The notes under the pieces were generated by a model. It did not search any database. It was given only the letters and a program-made list of their open reading frames with translations, and had not been told where the DNA came from. A stretch of 64,000 nucleotides of DNA from JAJPIG01 sp035504735 (GTDB taxonomy: Bacteria; Desulfobacterota; Binatia; Binatales; Binataceae). The stretch is from NCBI GenBank assembly GCA_035504735.1, contig DATJRJ010000256.1, forward strand, positions 1-64,000, read 5' to 3'. Position numbers and translations under genes: made by a program. This document shows, one piece after another, positions 51,674 to 60,042 of this stretch (positions are counted from its first letter, which is position 1; each line of letters begins with the position of its first letter).

Positions 51674-52831
51674 ATGCCGGTCACGATGTCCGACGATCCG
51701 CGCGCCGCGACCAATCCGCTCTTCAATCGCAATCGTTTGAAGCTCGGAGTGTTCGCCTTCAATGGCAATGGCGCTTACATGACGAAAATCCGCGAGCAGT
51801 TCGATCCGACCTGGCCGAACACGCTGGACGTCGCCCAGCAGGCGGACCAGGCGGGATGGGAGGCGCTGGTGCCGTATGCGCGGTGGCGCGCGTTCGTCGC
51901 CCCCGAGCATCGCAGCGGCACGGTGTTCGATTGCTATACCTGGGCGGCGGCGGTTGCGGCGTTGACCAGTTACAGTTGCGTGCTCAGCACCGTGCACGTG
52001 CCCATTATCCATCCGATCGTCGGCGCCAAGATGGGCACCACGATCGATCACGTTTCAGGCGGCCGCTTCGGCTTGAACATCGTGTGCGGATGGTTCAGCG
52101 AGGAAATTAAGATGTTCGGCGCGCGGCCGATGGATCACGACGATCGCTACGCCTACGCCGGCGAATGGATTAGCTGCATGAAGCGGTTGTGGAGCGAACC
52201 GGGCGGCTTCGATTTTCACGGCAAGTACTTCCAGATCGTCAACGGGATGTCACAGCCCAAGCCGCTCCAGAAGCCATTCCCCGCCCTGATGAACGCGGGC
52301 GGTTCGAGCGCCGGCCGCCAATTCGTCGCCAAGCATTGCGATATGGCGTTCATCCCGGCGATCACCGCCGACGAGAGCTACATTCGCGAGCAGGTCAAGG
52401 CCTATCGCAAGCTCGCGTGGGACGAGTACCATCGCGAAATCGAGGTCTGGTCGGCAGTCTACGCGGTCCATCGCGATACCTACGAGGACGCCGTCAAGTA
52501 CGTCGACTACTACGCAGAGGAGCATGGCGACGACGAGTACGCCGACTGTTTCATGGCGGAGCAGATGACGGGCTCGCAAACGATGCCGCCTGAGATGCTT
52601 AAGGCGATACGCCGCAGCTTTAAGGCCGGCTACAGCGGGATCGGGTTGCTCGGCCCCGGCGATCGGATCACTGACGATCTGGTGCGGCTTTCCAAGTGCG
52701 GCCTCGATGGCATCTTGCTGGTGTGGGTCGATTTCCAGGAAGGCGTCCGGCGCTTCAATCGCGAAGTGCTGCCGTTGCTGGAACAGGCCGGCCTGCGCGA
52801 ACCATTCAAGGGTGCCGACGCGCGCCGTTAA
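51674..52831 (+). CDS. LLM-class flavin monooxygenase, alkanesulfonate/pyrimidine-monooxygenase-like
   Basis: A 385-residue luciferase-like enzyme; AAGGACGG stands before the ATG. The sequence RLKLGVFAFNGNGAYMT and the segment GWEALVPYARW differ from the other two LLM enzymes of this window. SGGRFGLNIVCGWFSEEI and NAGGSSAGRQFVAKHCDMAF are motifs of the SsuD/SfnG/RutA group, which use reduced flavin supplied by a reductase. It follows hisG by 51 bases but is probably unrelated to histidine. No flavin reductase is adjacent. Confidence 0.88.
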   Translation: MPVTMSDDPRAATNPLFNRNRLKLGVFAFNGNGAYMTKIREQFDPTWPNTLDVAQQADQAGWEALVPYARWRAFVAPEHRSGTVFDCYTWAAAVAALTSYSCVLSTVHVPIIHPIVGAKMGTTIDHVSGGRFGLNIVCGWFSEEIKMFGARPMDHDDRYAYAGEWISCMKRLWSEPGGFDFHGKYFQIVNGMSQPKPLQKPFPALMNAGGSSAGRQFVAKHCDMAFIPAITADESYIREQVKAYRKLAWDEYHREIEVWSAVYAVHRDTYEDAVKYVDYYAEEHGDDEYADCFMAEQMTGSQTMPPEMLKAIRRSFKAGYSGIGLLGPGDRITDDLVRLSKCGLDGILLVWVDFQEGVRRFNREVLPLLEQAGLREPFKGADARR

Positions 52832-52870
52832 AGCTCAGCGGAATCTTCGGTCGTTCTCATTTCAGAGGTC

Positions 52871-52913
52871 GTCACCCGAGCGCAATGAGTCGGCGAGCGG
52901 AGTCGAAGGATCT
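52871..52913 (+). repeat. Dispersed repeat, GTCACCCGAGCG...GAAGGATCT type
   Basis: The sequence reads GTCACCCGAGCGCAATGAGT and continues CGGCGAGCGGAGTCGAAGGA, TCT. This is a variant of the common intergenic pattern with CCTGAGCG and GAAGGATC blocks. It stands about 100 bases from a second related repeat at 53013. Confidence 0.5.
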
Positions 52914-53012
52914 CGCGCGGCATTTTTAGGCCGCGTGATTACGCGCGGAGGATCACGCGCGATTCGTCGCGCCGGCAGCCCGCGCTCGAGATAACGACCA
53001 AACGCACATTTT

Positions 53013-53039
53013 TGTCATTCTGAGCGTAACGAAGAATCC
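53013..53039 (+). repeat. Dispersed repeat copy, TGTCATTCTGAGCG...GAAGAATCC
   Basis: The sequence TGTCATTCTGAGCG followed by TAACGAAGAATCC repeats the right arm of the element at 44409-44446, with a shorter middle. It is the second locus of this family in the window, 8.6 kb from the first. Confidence 0.65.
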
Positions 53040-53049
53040 CGTTTTCTTT

Positions 53050-53086
53050 GGGGCGGCCATTGGAATTACTTCCAGGTCGCCGCCCC
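53050..53086. other. Two-step hairpin between convergent genes
   Basis: GGGGCGGC pairs with GCCGCCCC (8 base pairs) and, inside it, TGGAA with TTCCA around a TTAC loop. It lies between the ends of two convergent genes, where bidirectional terminators are common, but lacks a T-run on either side. A weak terminator or mRNA-end stabiliser is possible. Confidence 0.35.
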
Positions 53087-53127
53087 GGCTGAAGCGCGAG
53101 GCAAGATCGCCGCGTATCCGGGTTCTC

Positions 53128-53904
53128 CTATTCGCCGGTCCAATTGGGTTTGCGCTTTTGCGCAAATGCTAGCGGTCCCTCGACGGCGTCCTTCGATTTC
53201 ATCAGCCGATCCATGATTTCGTAACTGTGCCCGTGCGCCTCCTGCACGGGCCGACCCAGCCCCTCCATCGCCATCGACTTCGTCGCGCGCAGCGCGAGCG
53301 GGGAGCATTCCATGATTTCGTGCGCCCATCGTTCGGTTACCGTCAGCAGATCTTTGGCCGGCACGACTTCGTTGACGACGCCCCATCGATGAGCCTCGGC
53401 AGCCGGAATCGGCTTCGCCGTCAGCATCATGCCCATGGCGATCTTGAGCGGCATCTGGCGAGGCAAGCGATGGACCCCGCCGGCACCCGCCGCAAGCCCG
53501 ACCCGCGGCTCGGGCAATCCCAGGCGCGCGTGGTCACCCGCGATGATGATGTCGCAGGCCAGCGCCAGCTCGAATCCGCCGCCCATCGCGAAACCGTTGA
53601 CCGCGGCGATAATCGGCTTGTCGATATCGTAACGCGAGGTGAGTCCGCAGAAGCCGCCTTTGGGAAACGGGCCCCAGCCGTGTTCGGCAGTATGTTTGAG
53701 ATCGTTGCCGGCTGAGAAGGCGCGCTCACCGGCGCCGGTCAGGATCGCGACCCAGAGGTCCTTGTCGGTCATGAATTCGTTCCAGATCTGCTCGCCCTCG
53801 AAGTTGGCGGGCGGATGAAGCGCGTTCATCACCTCGGGCCGGTTGAGGGTAATCCACGCGATGTGGTCGCGCTTCTCGAACTTAAAAAATTTGAAGTCAG
53901 CCAT
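53128..53904 (-). CDS. Enoyl-CoA hydratase/isomerase family protein
   Basis: A 258-residue crotonase-fold enzyme acting on an enoyl-CoA or related thioester. The CoA-binding segments AFSAGNDLKH and NGFAMGGGFELALACD form the oxyanion hole, and GLPEPRVGLAAGAGG holds one catalytic Glu. The second catalytic Glu of classical hydratases aligns with Gly in KIAMGMMLTAK, a common loss in this superfamily. It is 16 bases after an 81-residue unknown gene. Specific substrate unknown. Confidence 0.9.
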   Translation of the reverse strand: MADFKFFKFEKRDHIAWITLNRPEVMNALHPPANFEGEQIWNEFMTDKDLWVAILTGAGERAFSAGNDLKHTAEHGWGPFPKGGFCGLTSRYDIDKPIIAAVNGFAMGGGFELALACDIIIAGDHARLGLPEPRVGLAAGAGGVHRLPRQMPLKIAMGMMLTAKPIPAAEAHRWGVVNEVVPAKDLLTVTERWAHEIMECSPLALRATKSMAMEGLGRPVQEAHGHSYEIMDRLMKSKDAVEGPLAFAQKRKPNWTGE

Positions 53905-53920
53905 GGCCGGGACCTCCGAG

Positions 53921-54166
53921 CTATTCTTCCTCGAACAATTCGAAGAATGCGTCGATACTCTGCATCAGCTGGCGGCGAATCTGCAAATGCGAGCCTTCCA
54001 TCAGATGCATCGTGACGCGTGCGACGGTGCCGTCGTTCTGCTTGACGCGGGCATCGTCGATCGAGGTTATCTGATCGGCGTCGAGCAGGCGCATCCCATA
54101 GACCAGGGCGGTGCGCCGCGCGGGCTTGGCGGTCCGGCGTTTGACGAGTTGTAATTTTCGCGCCAT
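53921..54166 (-). CDS. Small protein of unknown function, paired with the hydratase gene
   Basis: An 81-residue protein, unrecognised. A CGGAG site precedes the ATG. The N terminus is very basic (MARKLQLVKRRTAKPARR); the middle is strand-like (ITSIDDARVKQNDGTVARVTMHL); the C terminus is helical and acidic (SIDAFFELFEEE). There is no signal or membrane segment. It precedes the enoyl-CoA hydratase by 16 bases, so the two should be cotranscribed. Confidence 0.6.
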   Translation of the reverse strand: MARKLQLVKRRTAKPARRTALVYGMRLLDADQITSIDDARVKQNDGTVARVTMHLMEGSHLQIRRQLMQSIDAFFELFEEE

Positions 54167-54274
54167 CGGGAACTCCGTCTCGGGGATTCAGTTATCAGCG
54201 CCCTCGCCGGTCCTGGAAGACCGCCAAGAGCCGTCTTATATCACATCCCTACCGACCCGCAGCGCATCGCCTCG

Positions 54275-54727
54275 TTGACAGCGACCACGCCTGACCGTGA
54301 CAATCTTGCGGTGCGGATTCTTGCCATCTTGATCGTGGGTTTGAGTGTGGTGCTGGCCGGGTGCGGCGTGGCCTACCAGGCGGGCACCGAAATCAGGGCC
54401 AATCATATGCGCGATTCGTTGAAGGCGGGCGAGTCGATGCCGGAGGTGCGGGAACGCTTCGGCGAGCCGGATATTCGGACCGATACCGATTCGGGAGCGG
54501 AAATCTGGAGCTATGCAAGCCGGGCCAACAGCAATGACGTCGCGGCTACGCTATTTTATACCTCGGCAAAGTCGGGCGATAACGGCCATTTCGTGGATTT
54601 GAAGTTTGTCAATGGCAAGCTGGTCTCATGGAGCGATGCCGAGCATACGATGCCGGCGAAACGAAATACGGGGATAAACTACGGTTTTACCGCGGGACCC
54701 GCGAGTCAGCCGGTCACGCATTTCTAG
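54275..54727 (+). CDS. SmpA/BamE-like lipoprotein
   Basis: A 150-residue protein with a signal peptide and lipobox VVLAGCGVAYQ. The mature part starts RDSLKAGESMPEVRERFGEPDIR and runs through a strand-loop pattern similar to the SmpA/OmlA/BamE domain (GxxxxxVxxxFGxPD), which lies on the outer membrane. The TTG at 54275 opens the longest frame; the GTG at 54311 is an alternative, as TTGACA occupies 54275-54280 with GACAAT 18 bases on. It reads toward the T2SS operon, 130 bases before gspE. Confidence 0.75.
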   Translation: MTATTPDRDNLAVRILAILIVGLSVVLAGCGVAYQAGTEIRANHMRDSLKAGESMPEVRERFGEPDIRTDTDSGAEIWSYASRANSNDVAATLFYTSAKSGDNGHFVDLKFVNGKLVSWSDAEHTMPAKRNTGINYGFTAGPASQPVTHF

Positions 54728-54857
54728 GCAGGCTCGGACGCTTATAGACGTACTTGCCAGCCAATACTGCTCTCGTGTCTAATTAGGCAGGCGTTTGCGC
54801 CAGATTCATGAGGGGGGGATCTCTCCCGGGGGCTTGAGGGGCGGCGAATTTTCTTAA

Positions 54858-56582
54858 ATGGCCACAGCGCGTAAGAGTTTTGAGTCGATCCTGCTCGACC
54901 GGTCCTGGGTCTCTCAACAGGACCTCGAACGGGCGCGCCAGCGCAAGAAACCCGGACAAAATCTGGCTGAAGCGTTGGTTGAGATGGGTGCGCTCGAGCC
55001 GCAGCGCTTGGCGCGCGCGCTCGCGCAGGAATATCGGCTCCCGTTCCAGGCTCATATCGACGAGAGTGCACTGGACAACTCGCTGGTCTCGCGCGTTCCG
55101 ATCAACTACGCCAAAAAAAATCGCCTGCTCCCGCTCGCGATGGAGCATGACACGGTAACCGTCGCAGTTGCCGATCCCGCCAATTATGAGCCGCTCGACG
55201 ATTTGCATGTACTGTTCGGGATGCTCGTGCAGGCTGTGGTGGCGCCGGCCGAGATTATCTCCGAGGCTATCAACCGCGCTTACGATCAGGCGACAACCAC
55301 CACGGCACACGACCTGATGATCGATCTCGAAGAAGAACGGCTCGATCAGGTGGCGAGCGAGTTGGCGCAGGAACCGGCCGATCTGCTCGAGGCCGATGAC
55401 GCCGCGCCGATTATCAAGCTGGTCAACGGCCTGTTGTCGCAAGCGGTGAAGGACCGGGCCAGCGATATACACGTCGAGCCGTTCGAGCGCGAATTGGTGG
55501 TTCGCTTTCGCGTCGATGGCATGCTCTACGACGTGCTATCGCCGCCCAAGCGTTTCCAGCCGGCGATTACCTCGCGCATCAAGATCATGTCGGGCCTCAA
55601 TATCGCCGAGAAGCGGCTGCCGCAGGACGGACGTATCCGGCTGCGCGTCGCCGGCCGCGATATTGATATCCGCGTCTCCAGTATCCCGACCGCCTTCGGC
55701 GAGCGTATCGTGCTGCGCTTGCTCGATCGTGCGCAGGCACTGGTCGATCTCAATCTCGACCGGCTGGGCTTTACGGGCGACAACCTGACCCGGCTCGATC
55801 GGCTGATTCGCCAAAGCCACGGTATCATCCTGGCCACCGGCCCGACCGGTTCAGGCAAGACGACGACTCTGTATGCCTGCCTGGCGCGAATCAATTCACC
55901 TGAGAAGAACATCATCACGATCGAAGATCCGATCGAGTACCAGTTGCGCGGCATCGGCCAGATGCAGGTGAGCCCGAAAATCGAGTTGACCTTCGCCAGC
56001 GGATTGCGATCGATTTTGCGCCAGGACCCCGACGTGATCATGGTCGGCGAAATCCGCGATTCGGAAACCGCCGAGATCGCAATTCAGGCCGCCCTGACCG
56101 GCCATCTGGTCTTTTCGACCCTGCATACCAACGATTCTTTCGGCTCGCTCACGCGTCTGGTCGATATGGGGATCGAACCGTTCCTGGTCTCCTCTTCGAT
56201 CCTCGCTGTGCTAGCCCAGCGCCTGGTGCGCAGAGTCTGTCCCGATTGTCGCGAAGCCTACCAGCCCACCGCCGCCGAACTGGCGCGTATCGGGCTCAAA
56301 CCCGAGATCTTTCGCGGGCAGACTATCTATCGGCCGAGTGCCGAAGGATGCCGAGCGTGCCGCAATACCGGCTATCGTGGCCGTACCGCGATTCAGGAAT
56401 TAATGTTGATGGACGATGATATCAGGGCGCTCGTGATGCAGAAGGCCGACGCCTCGATGATTCGCCGGGCCTGCACCGCCAGGGGCATGAGATTATTGCG
56501 GCAGGAAGGCGCGGAGAGAATCCTGGCGGGCGAAACCACGGTCGAAGAACTGCTACGTGTTACCCAGGAAGATATTCTCTAG
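54858..56582 (+). CDS. gspE: Type II secretion system ATPase GspE
   Basis: Cytoplasmic motor that drives pseudopilus assembly for export of folded proteins across the outer membrane. The 574 residues start with an MshEN-type N-terminal domain (about 1-140). Walker A is at 328-336 (GPTGSGKTT), Asp box IEDPIEYQL at 355-363, Walker B VIMVGEIRD at about 393-401. Zinc-binding Cys pairs sit at 461/464 and 498/501. It heads a ten-gene run, and gspF follows after 36 bases. PilB-like use cannot be excluded, but the G-N genes settle the T2SS assignment. Confidence 0.96.
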   Translation: MATARKSFESILLDRSWVSQQDLERARQRKKPGQNLAEALVEMGALEPQRLARALAQEYRLPFQAHIDESALDNSLVSRVPINYAKKNRLLPLAMEHDTVTVAVADPANYEPLDDLHVLFGMLVQAVVAPAEIISEAINRAYDQATTTTAHDLMIDLEEERLDQVASELAQEPADLLEADDAAPIIKLVNGLLSQAVKDRASDIHVEPFERELVVRFRVDGMLYDVLSPPKRFQPAITSRIKIMSGLNIAEKRLPQDGRIRLRVAGRDIDIRVSSIPTAFGERIVLRLLDRAQALVDLNLDRLGFTGDNLTRLDRLIRQSHGIILATGPTGSGKTTTLYACLARINSPEKNIITIEDPIEYQLRGIGQMQVSPKIELTFASGLRSILRQDPDVIMVGEIRDSETAEIAIQAALTGHLVFSTLHTNDSFGSLTRLVDMGIEPFLVSSSILAVLAQRLVRRVCPDCREAYQPTAAELARIGLKPEIFRGQTIYRPSAEGCRACRNTGYRGRTAIQELMLMDDDIRALVMQKADASMIRRACTARGMRLLRQEGAERILAGETTVEELLRVTQEDIL

Positions 56583-56618
56583 CGCGGCATTGAATCCCAC
56601 CGCATCGGTTGTTTAAGG

Positions 56619-57839
56619 ATGCCGGTCTTCGCCTATCGTGGACTCTCGTCGGATGGACGCTCAGTAGCGGGCGTAGTCGACGCCGACAGCGCGCGTACGG
56701 CCCGCGGCAAGCTGCGCGCCCTGGGCATCTTTCCGACCGAGCTTAATGAGGCCCTGGCCGCCCGCACGCGCTCGTTGCGCGACTGGCTGCCGTCTCTCAA
56801 CCGCCGGGTTCCGCCGGCCGAAATTTCCCTGATGAGCCGCCAGCTCGCGACCCTGCTCGGTGCGGGCGTGCAATTGGTCGACGCACTCGGGACGCTTTCC
56901 GAGCAGAGCGTGCGGCCGGCGCTCAAACGGATCCTGTCGCAGGTCCGCGAGCAGGTGCGCGAAGGCGCCTCGCTGGCCGACGCGTTGGCGAATCAAGGCG
57001 GTATCTTCTCGGACCTCTACGTCGGGATGGTGCGCGCGGGCGAAGCGGCCGGCGCGCTCGAAGTCGTACTTAATCGGCTGGCCGATTATGGCGAAAAGCA
57101 GGCCGAATTTATCGCCAAGGTCCGCGGCGCTCTGACCTACCCGATTATCATGTTGTGCGTCGGCAGCGCGATCATGACCTTTCTCGTGACCTACGTCGTC
57201 CCGCAGGTCGCCACGATCTTCGAGCAAAGCCACGCCGCTCTGCCGATCTCGACGCAGATACTGATTGGCTTTTCAAATTTCCTGATCGGTTATTGGGTTC
57301 TGATTCTGCTCGGGTTGGTGGGTATCGTGGCGGGTATCACGCTTGGAATCTCGACGCCCCGCGGCCGGCGCTTTTACGATCGCACACTACTTAGATTGCC
57401 CTACATCGGACCGACCGTGATCAAAGTTATCTGCGCACGCTTCGCGCGCACCCTCGCGACCCTGCTCTCGAGCGGCGTGCAACTGCTGGCTGCTCTGGAG
57501 GCGGTCAAGCGGGTCGTCAACAACCGGCTTTTGGCCGAAGCGATCGAGAATAGCCGGGTCAGTATCCGCGAGGGCCATGGCATGGCCCAGACCCTCGGCC
57601 AGAGCCAGCTCTTCCCGGCCCTGCTGGTCGAGATGATACGGGTCGGCGAGCGCTCGGGCGAACTCGAACCGATGCTCGAGCGGGTGGCCGATTCCTACGA
57701 ACGCGAGGTTGCCAGCGCCCTGGCGCAGATCACCACGGTGCTGGAACCGATGATGACGCTGGTGATGGCGGCTGGTATCGTGTTCATGATGCTGGCGGTC
57801 CTGATGCCGATCTTCCAGCTCAATCAGTTGATGAGATGA
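56619..57839 (+). CDS. gspF: Type II secretion system inner-membrane platform protein GspF
   Basis: A 406-residue polytopic protein that couples GspE to pseudopilin assembly. It has two tandem GspF domains: the first with ISLMSRQLATLLGAGVQLVDAL at about residues 68-89 and the second with FARTLATLLSSGVQLLAALEAV near 275-296. Hydrophobic helices lie near 175-195, 225-250 and 375-395. It overlaps the first ATG of the gspG frame, and gspG follows with a good ribosome binding site. Confidence 0.96.
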   Translation: MPVFAYRGLSSDGRSVAGVVDADSARTARGKLRALGIFPTELNEALAARTRSLRDWLPSLNRRVPPAEISLMSRQLATLLGAGVQLVDALGTLSEQSVRPALKRILSQVREQVREGASLADALANQGGIFSDLYVGMVRAGEAAGALEVVLNRLADYGEKQAEFIAKVRGALTYPIIMLCVGSAIMTFLVTYVVPQVATIFEQSHAALPISTQILIGFSNFLIGYWVLILLGLVGIVAGITLGISTPRGRRFYDRTLLRLPYIGPTVIKVICARFARTLATLLSSGVQLLAALEAVKRVVNNRLLAEAIENSRVSIREGHGMAQTLGQSQLFPALLVEMIRVGERSGELEPMLERVADSYEREVASALAQITTVLEPMMTLVMAAGIVFMMLAVLMPIFQLNQLMR

Positions 57840-57862
57840 GTCCGGCCAGGGAGGCAACGCCG

Positions 57863-58297
57863 ATGGATCGAAAACGCGGCTATTCCGAGGGTTTCACCCT
57901 CATCGAGATCATGGTGGTGATCCTGATTCTGGGCTTGCTCGCAACGATCGTCGTCCAGAGTTTGCGCGGTTCGATCGATAAGGCCAAACGCACCAAGGCC
58001 GAGGCCGATATCTCGTCGCTGAAGACCGCGCTCGATCGCTACTACCTCGACAATGGCTCCTATCCGACCACCGACCAGGGCTTGCAGGCGCTGATTTCGG
58101 CGCCGACCAGCGGTCAAATCCCGACCAATTACGAGCAGGGTGGATATATCGAGCGCGTACCGCCCGACCCGTGGGGACATGCCTACTTCTACCAAAGTGA
58201 CGGCAACGGCTACATCCTAAAATCCTTCGGCGCGGACGGTGTCGAGGGTGGCGAGGGCAAGAACGCGGACATCGACGGCTCTTCCAGCGGGGATTAG
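57863..58297 (+). CDS. gspG: Major pseudopilin GspG
   Basis: Forms the pseudopilus shaft. I start at the ATG at 57863, which AGGGAGG precedes by 8 bases, giving 144 residues; an ATG overlapping the gspF stop is in frame but has a weak site. The prepilin leader ends YSEG and the mature protein starts FTLIEIMVVILILGLL, with Glu at +5. The C-terminal calcium-type loop region (GADGVEGGEGKNADI) matches GspG. The usual length is 135-150. Confidence 0.96.
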   Translation: MDRKRGYSEGFTLIEIMVVILILGLLATIVVQSLRGSIDKAKRTKAEADISSLKTALDRYYLDNGSYPTTDQGLQALISAPTSGQIPTNYEQGGYIERVPPDPWGHAYFYQSDGNGYILKSFGADGVEGGEGKNADIDGSSSGD

Positions 58298-58304
58298 CGC
58301 CGCG

Positions 58305-58919
58305 ATGCCCACGAAGCGGCCGCTGAAGGTTAATTCGGAGCCCGGCATCGCCGCTTGCGGCGGACGGGTCCGTAGGCTCGCGCGCCTGGTCCGCGGGGCG
58401 CAATCCGGCTTCACCCTGCTCGAAATTGCGATCGTACTTTTTATCATGGGCCTCATGATGAGTATCGCGCTGCCCTATTTCGGCGGATTGACCGGCACCC
58501 GGCTCAAGAGCGAGGCGCGGCAACTCGCCGGCCGTGCGACCTATCTTTACGATGCGGCCACGACTCAAAAACTCGTGATGCGGCTCAATTTCGATCTGGA
58601 CACCAACAGCTATTTCGTGACGCAACTCGATCCTTATTCGCCCGCTCCCACCTTCCAGCTCGAGCAAGGCTTCTTGGGCCGGGTCATGCTGCCGCCGGGA
58701 ATCAGGTTGCGCGATGTAACAGTCGGCACGCTCGGAACCGTCACGCGCGGCGTCGTAGGATGCGCCTTCTATCCGACTGGCTGGGCCGATGCGACCGTGA
58801 TTCATCTGGCCGCTTCCGATGGCGACGTCTTTACTCTCGCTATCAATCCGCTGATCGGCCAAGTCTCGATTATTTCCGGCGACCTGAGTCCGCGTCAGGC
58901 CGCGATCAACGGCCAATGA
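58305..58919 (+). CDS. gspH: Minor pseudopilin GspH
   Basis: A 204-residue minor pseudopilin. The prepilin peptidase site QSG|FTLLEIAIVLF is at about residue 35, so the leader is unusually long for a prepilin (35 residues, basic). The mature domain has GGLTGTRLKSEARQLAG and a beta-rich C terminus. A GGGGAT stretch lies near the start. It lies 7 bases after gspG and overlaps gspI by 4 bases. Confidence 0.88.
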   Translation: MPTKRPLKVNSEPGIAACGGRVRRLARLVRGAQSGFTLLEIAIVLFIMGLMMSIALPYFGGLTGTRLKSEARQLAGRATYLYDAATTQKLVMRLNFDLDTNSYFVTQLDPYSPAPTFQLEQGFLGRVMLPPGIRLRDVTVGTLGTVTRGVVGCAFYPTGWADATVIHLAASDGDVFTLAINPLIGQVSIISGDLSPRQAAINGQ

Positions 58920-59383
58920 CCAGCTCAGCCTATCGTCCGGGTTTCCGCTTTGTGCGATGCCGCGGCTTTACCCTGCTGGAGGTGATGATCGCGGTCGCCG
59001 TGTTGGGAATCGCGATGATGGCGCTGCTCGCTCTCGACCATCAGGACCTGCAGGGCGTCATTCGTGCCCGCGAGCTGACCCAGGCCTCGATGCTGGCACA
59101 GAACCTGATGACCCAGGCTGAGCTTGATCGCTACCCTGACCTCGGCACCACCAGCGGCACCTTCAACAAAGTCTTTCCGGGCCAGTTCTCGAATTTCCAA
59201 TGGCAGCAAACCGTGACGGAATCGGGAATCTTTCCGGATTTGCGCAAAGTCACCGTCGTGGTCCTGTTCGGCCCGGGTTTCAGCCGCCGCTTCGCGCTCT
59301 CTGAACTGTTGCACAATCCCTTGCCACCCCAGGATTTGATCACTCCCGGCCGCGGCCAGGCCATCCCGCCGGCATCGCCATGA
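58916..59383 (+). CDS. gspI: Minor pseudopilin GspI
   Basis: A 155-residue minor pseudopilin of the tip complex. The ATG overlaps the gspH TGA as ATGA. The leader ends CRG with FTLLEVMIAVAVLGIA following at about residue 18. The body is small, with a short helical C-terminal domain, as in GspI. The start is set by the coupling and the leader; the longer frame from 58760 is not needed. It overlaps gspJ by 4 bases. Confidence 0.9.
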   Translation: MTSSAYRPGFRFVRCRGFTLLEVMIAVAVLGIAMMALLALDHQDLQGVIRARELTQASMLAQNLMTQAELDRYPDLGTTSGTFNKVFPGQFSNFQWQQTVTESGIFPDLRKVTVVVLFGPGFSRRFALSELLHNPLPPQDLITPGRGQAIPPASP

Positions 59384-60042
59384 CCCGCATTGCTCCGCAC
59401 TACGGCGCGCAAGGCTTTACGCTTATCGAGCTGATGCTCGCGGTGATGATTCTCGGGATCGTGATGGCGATGCTGGCGAGCTCGTTCAACGCCGTTTCGC
59501 ATGGCAAGATCCAGGCTGAGGATCGGCTCGACGTCGATCATCAGGGACGCGCCATTCTTTGGACCCTCAGTGATGAGTTCCGCGACGCGGTGCAGACGCC
59601 GATCGTGCCGAGCCAGGTGATGCTGCTCGGGCAGGGTCACATGAATGGCGGCGTGCCGCTCGATAATGTGACGGTTTCCACCCTGGATCTCGCGCATAGC
59701 ATGAGCCTCGACGGCTTCGGCGCCGAACAGCTCGTCAGTTACACGACCACGCCCAATCCGTCCAATCCGCAATGGTCGCTGCTGATGCGCAGCGAGCAGA
59801 GCGCGCTGATCAGCGGACAGTCAGCGGGCAACTCTGCGGTAATTGCAAATAACCTGGTCTCGCTGCATATCCGCTATTTCGATGGGACAATCTGGCATGA
59901 GAGTTGGGATTCGAGCAGTCTGCCACCCGGACGCCAGCTCCCGCTCGCGGTCGAAATTGATCTGGTAATCGGCGACAGCCGGGGCAAACCGGTTGGATTT
60001 TCAACCCAGGTGAACCTGCCGATGTCGATCACGCAATGGTGA
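59380..60042 (+). CDS. gspJ: Minor pseudopilin GspJ
   Basis: A 220-residue minor pseudopilin; the prepilin site AQG|FTLIELMLAVMIL is at residue 12. The mature body has alternating strands (SLLMRSEQSALIS and LHIRYFDGTIWHESWDSS) as expected for GspJ. Its start overlaps gspI by 4 bases, and its last 7 bases overlap the start of gspK. Normal length. Confidence 0.92.
   Translation: MTRIAPHYGAQGFTLIELMLAVMILGIVMAMLASSFNAVSHGKIQAEDRLDVDHQGRAILWTLSDEFRDAVQTPIVPSQVMLLGQGHMNGGVPLDNVTVSTLDLAHSMSLDGFGAEQLVSYTTTPNPSNPQWSLLMRSEQSALISGQSAGNSAVIANNLVSLHIRYFDGTIWHESWDSSSLPPGRQLPLAVEIDLVIGDSRGKPVGFSTQVNLPMSITQW

Larger units (their letters stand above)
52832..53127. other. 296-base convergent gap with dispersed repeat sequences
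   Basis: No gene is visible between the LLM gene and the convergent enoyl-CoA hydratase gene. It contains two repeat-like blocks (52871-52913 and 53013-53039) and a hairpin at 53050-53086. A diverged inverted copy of the repeat end (GGAATCTTCG, about 52840) faces the one at 53030-53038, so the whole gap may be one degraded repeat element. Confidence 0.5.
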
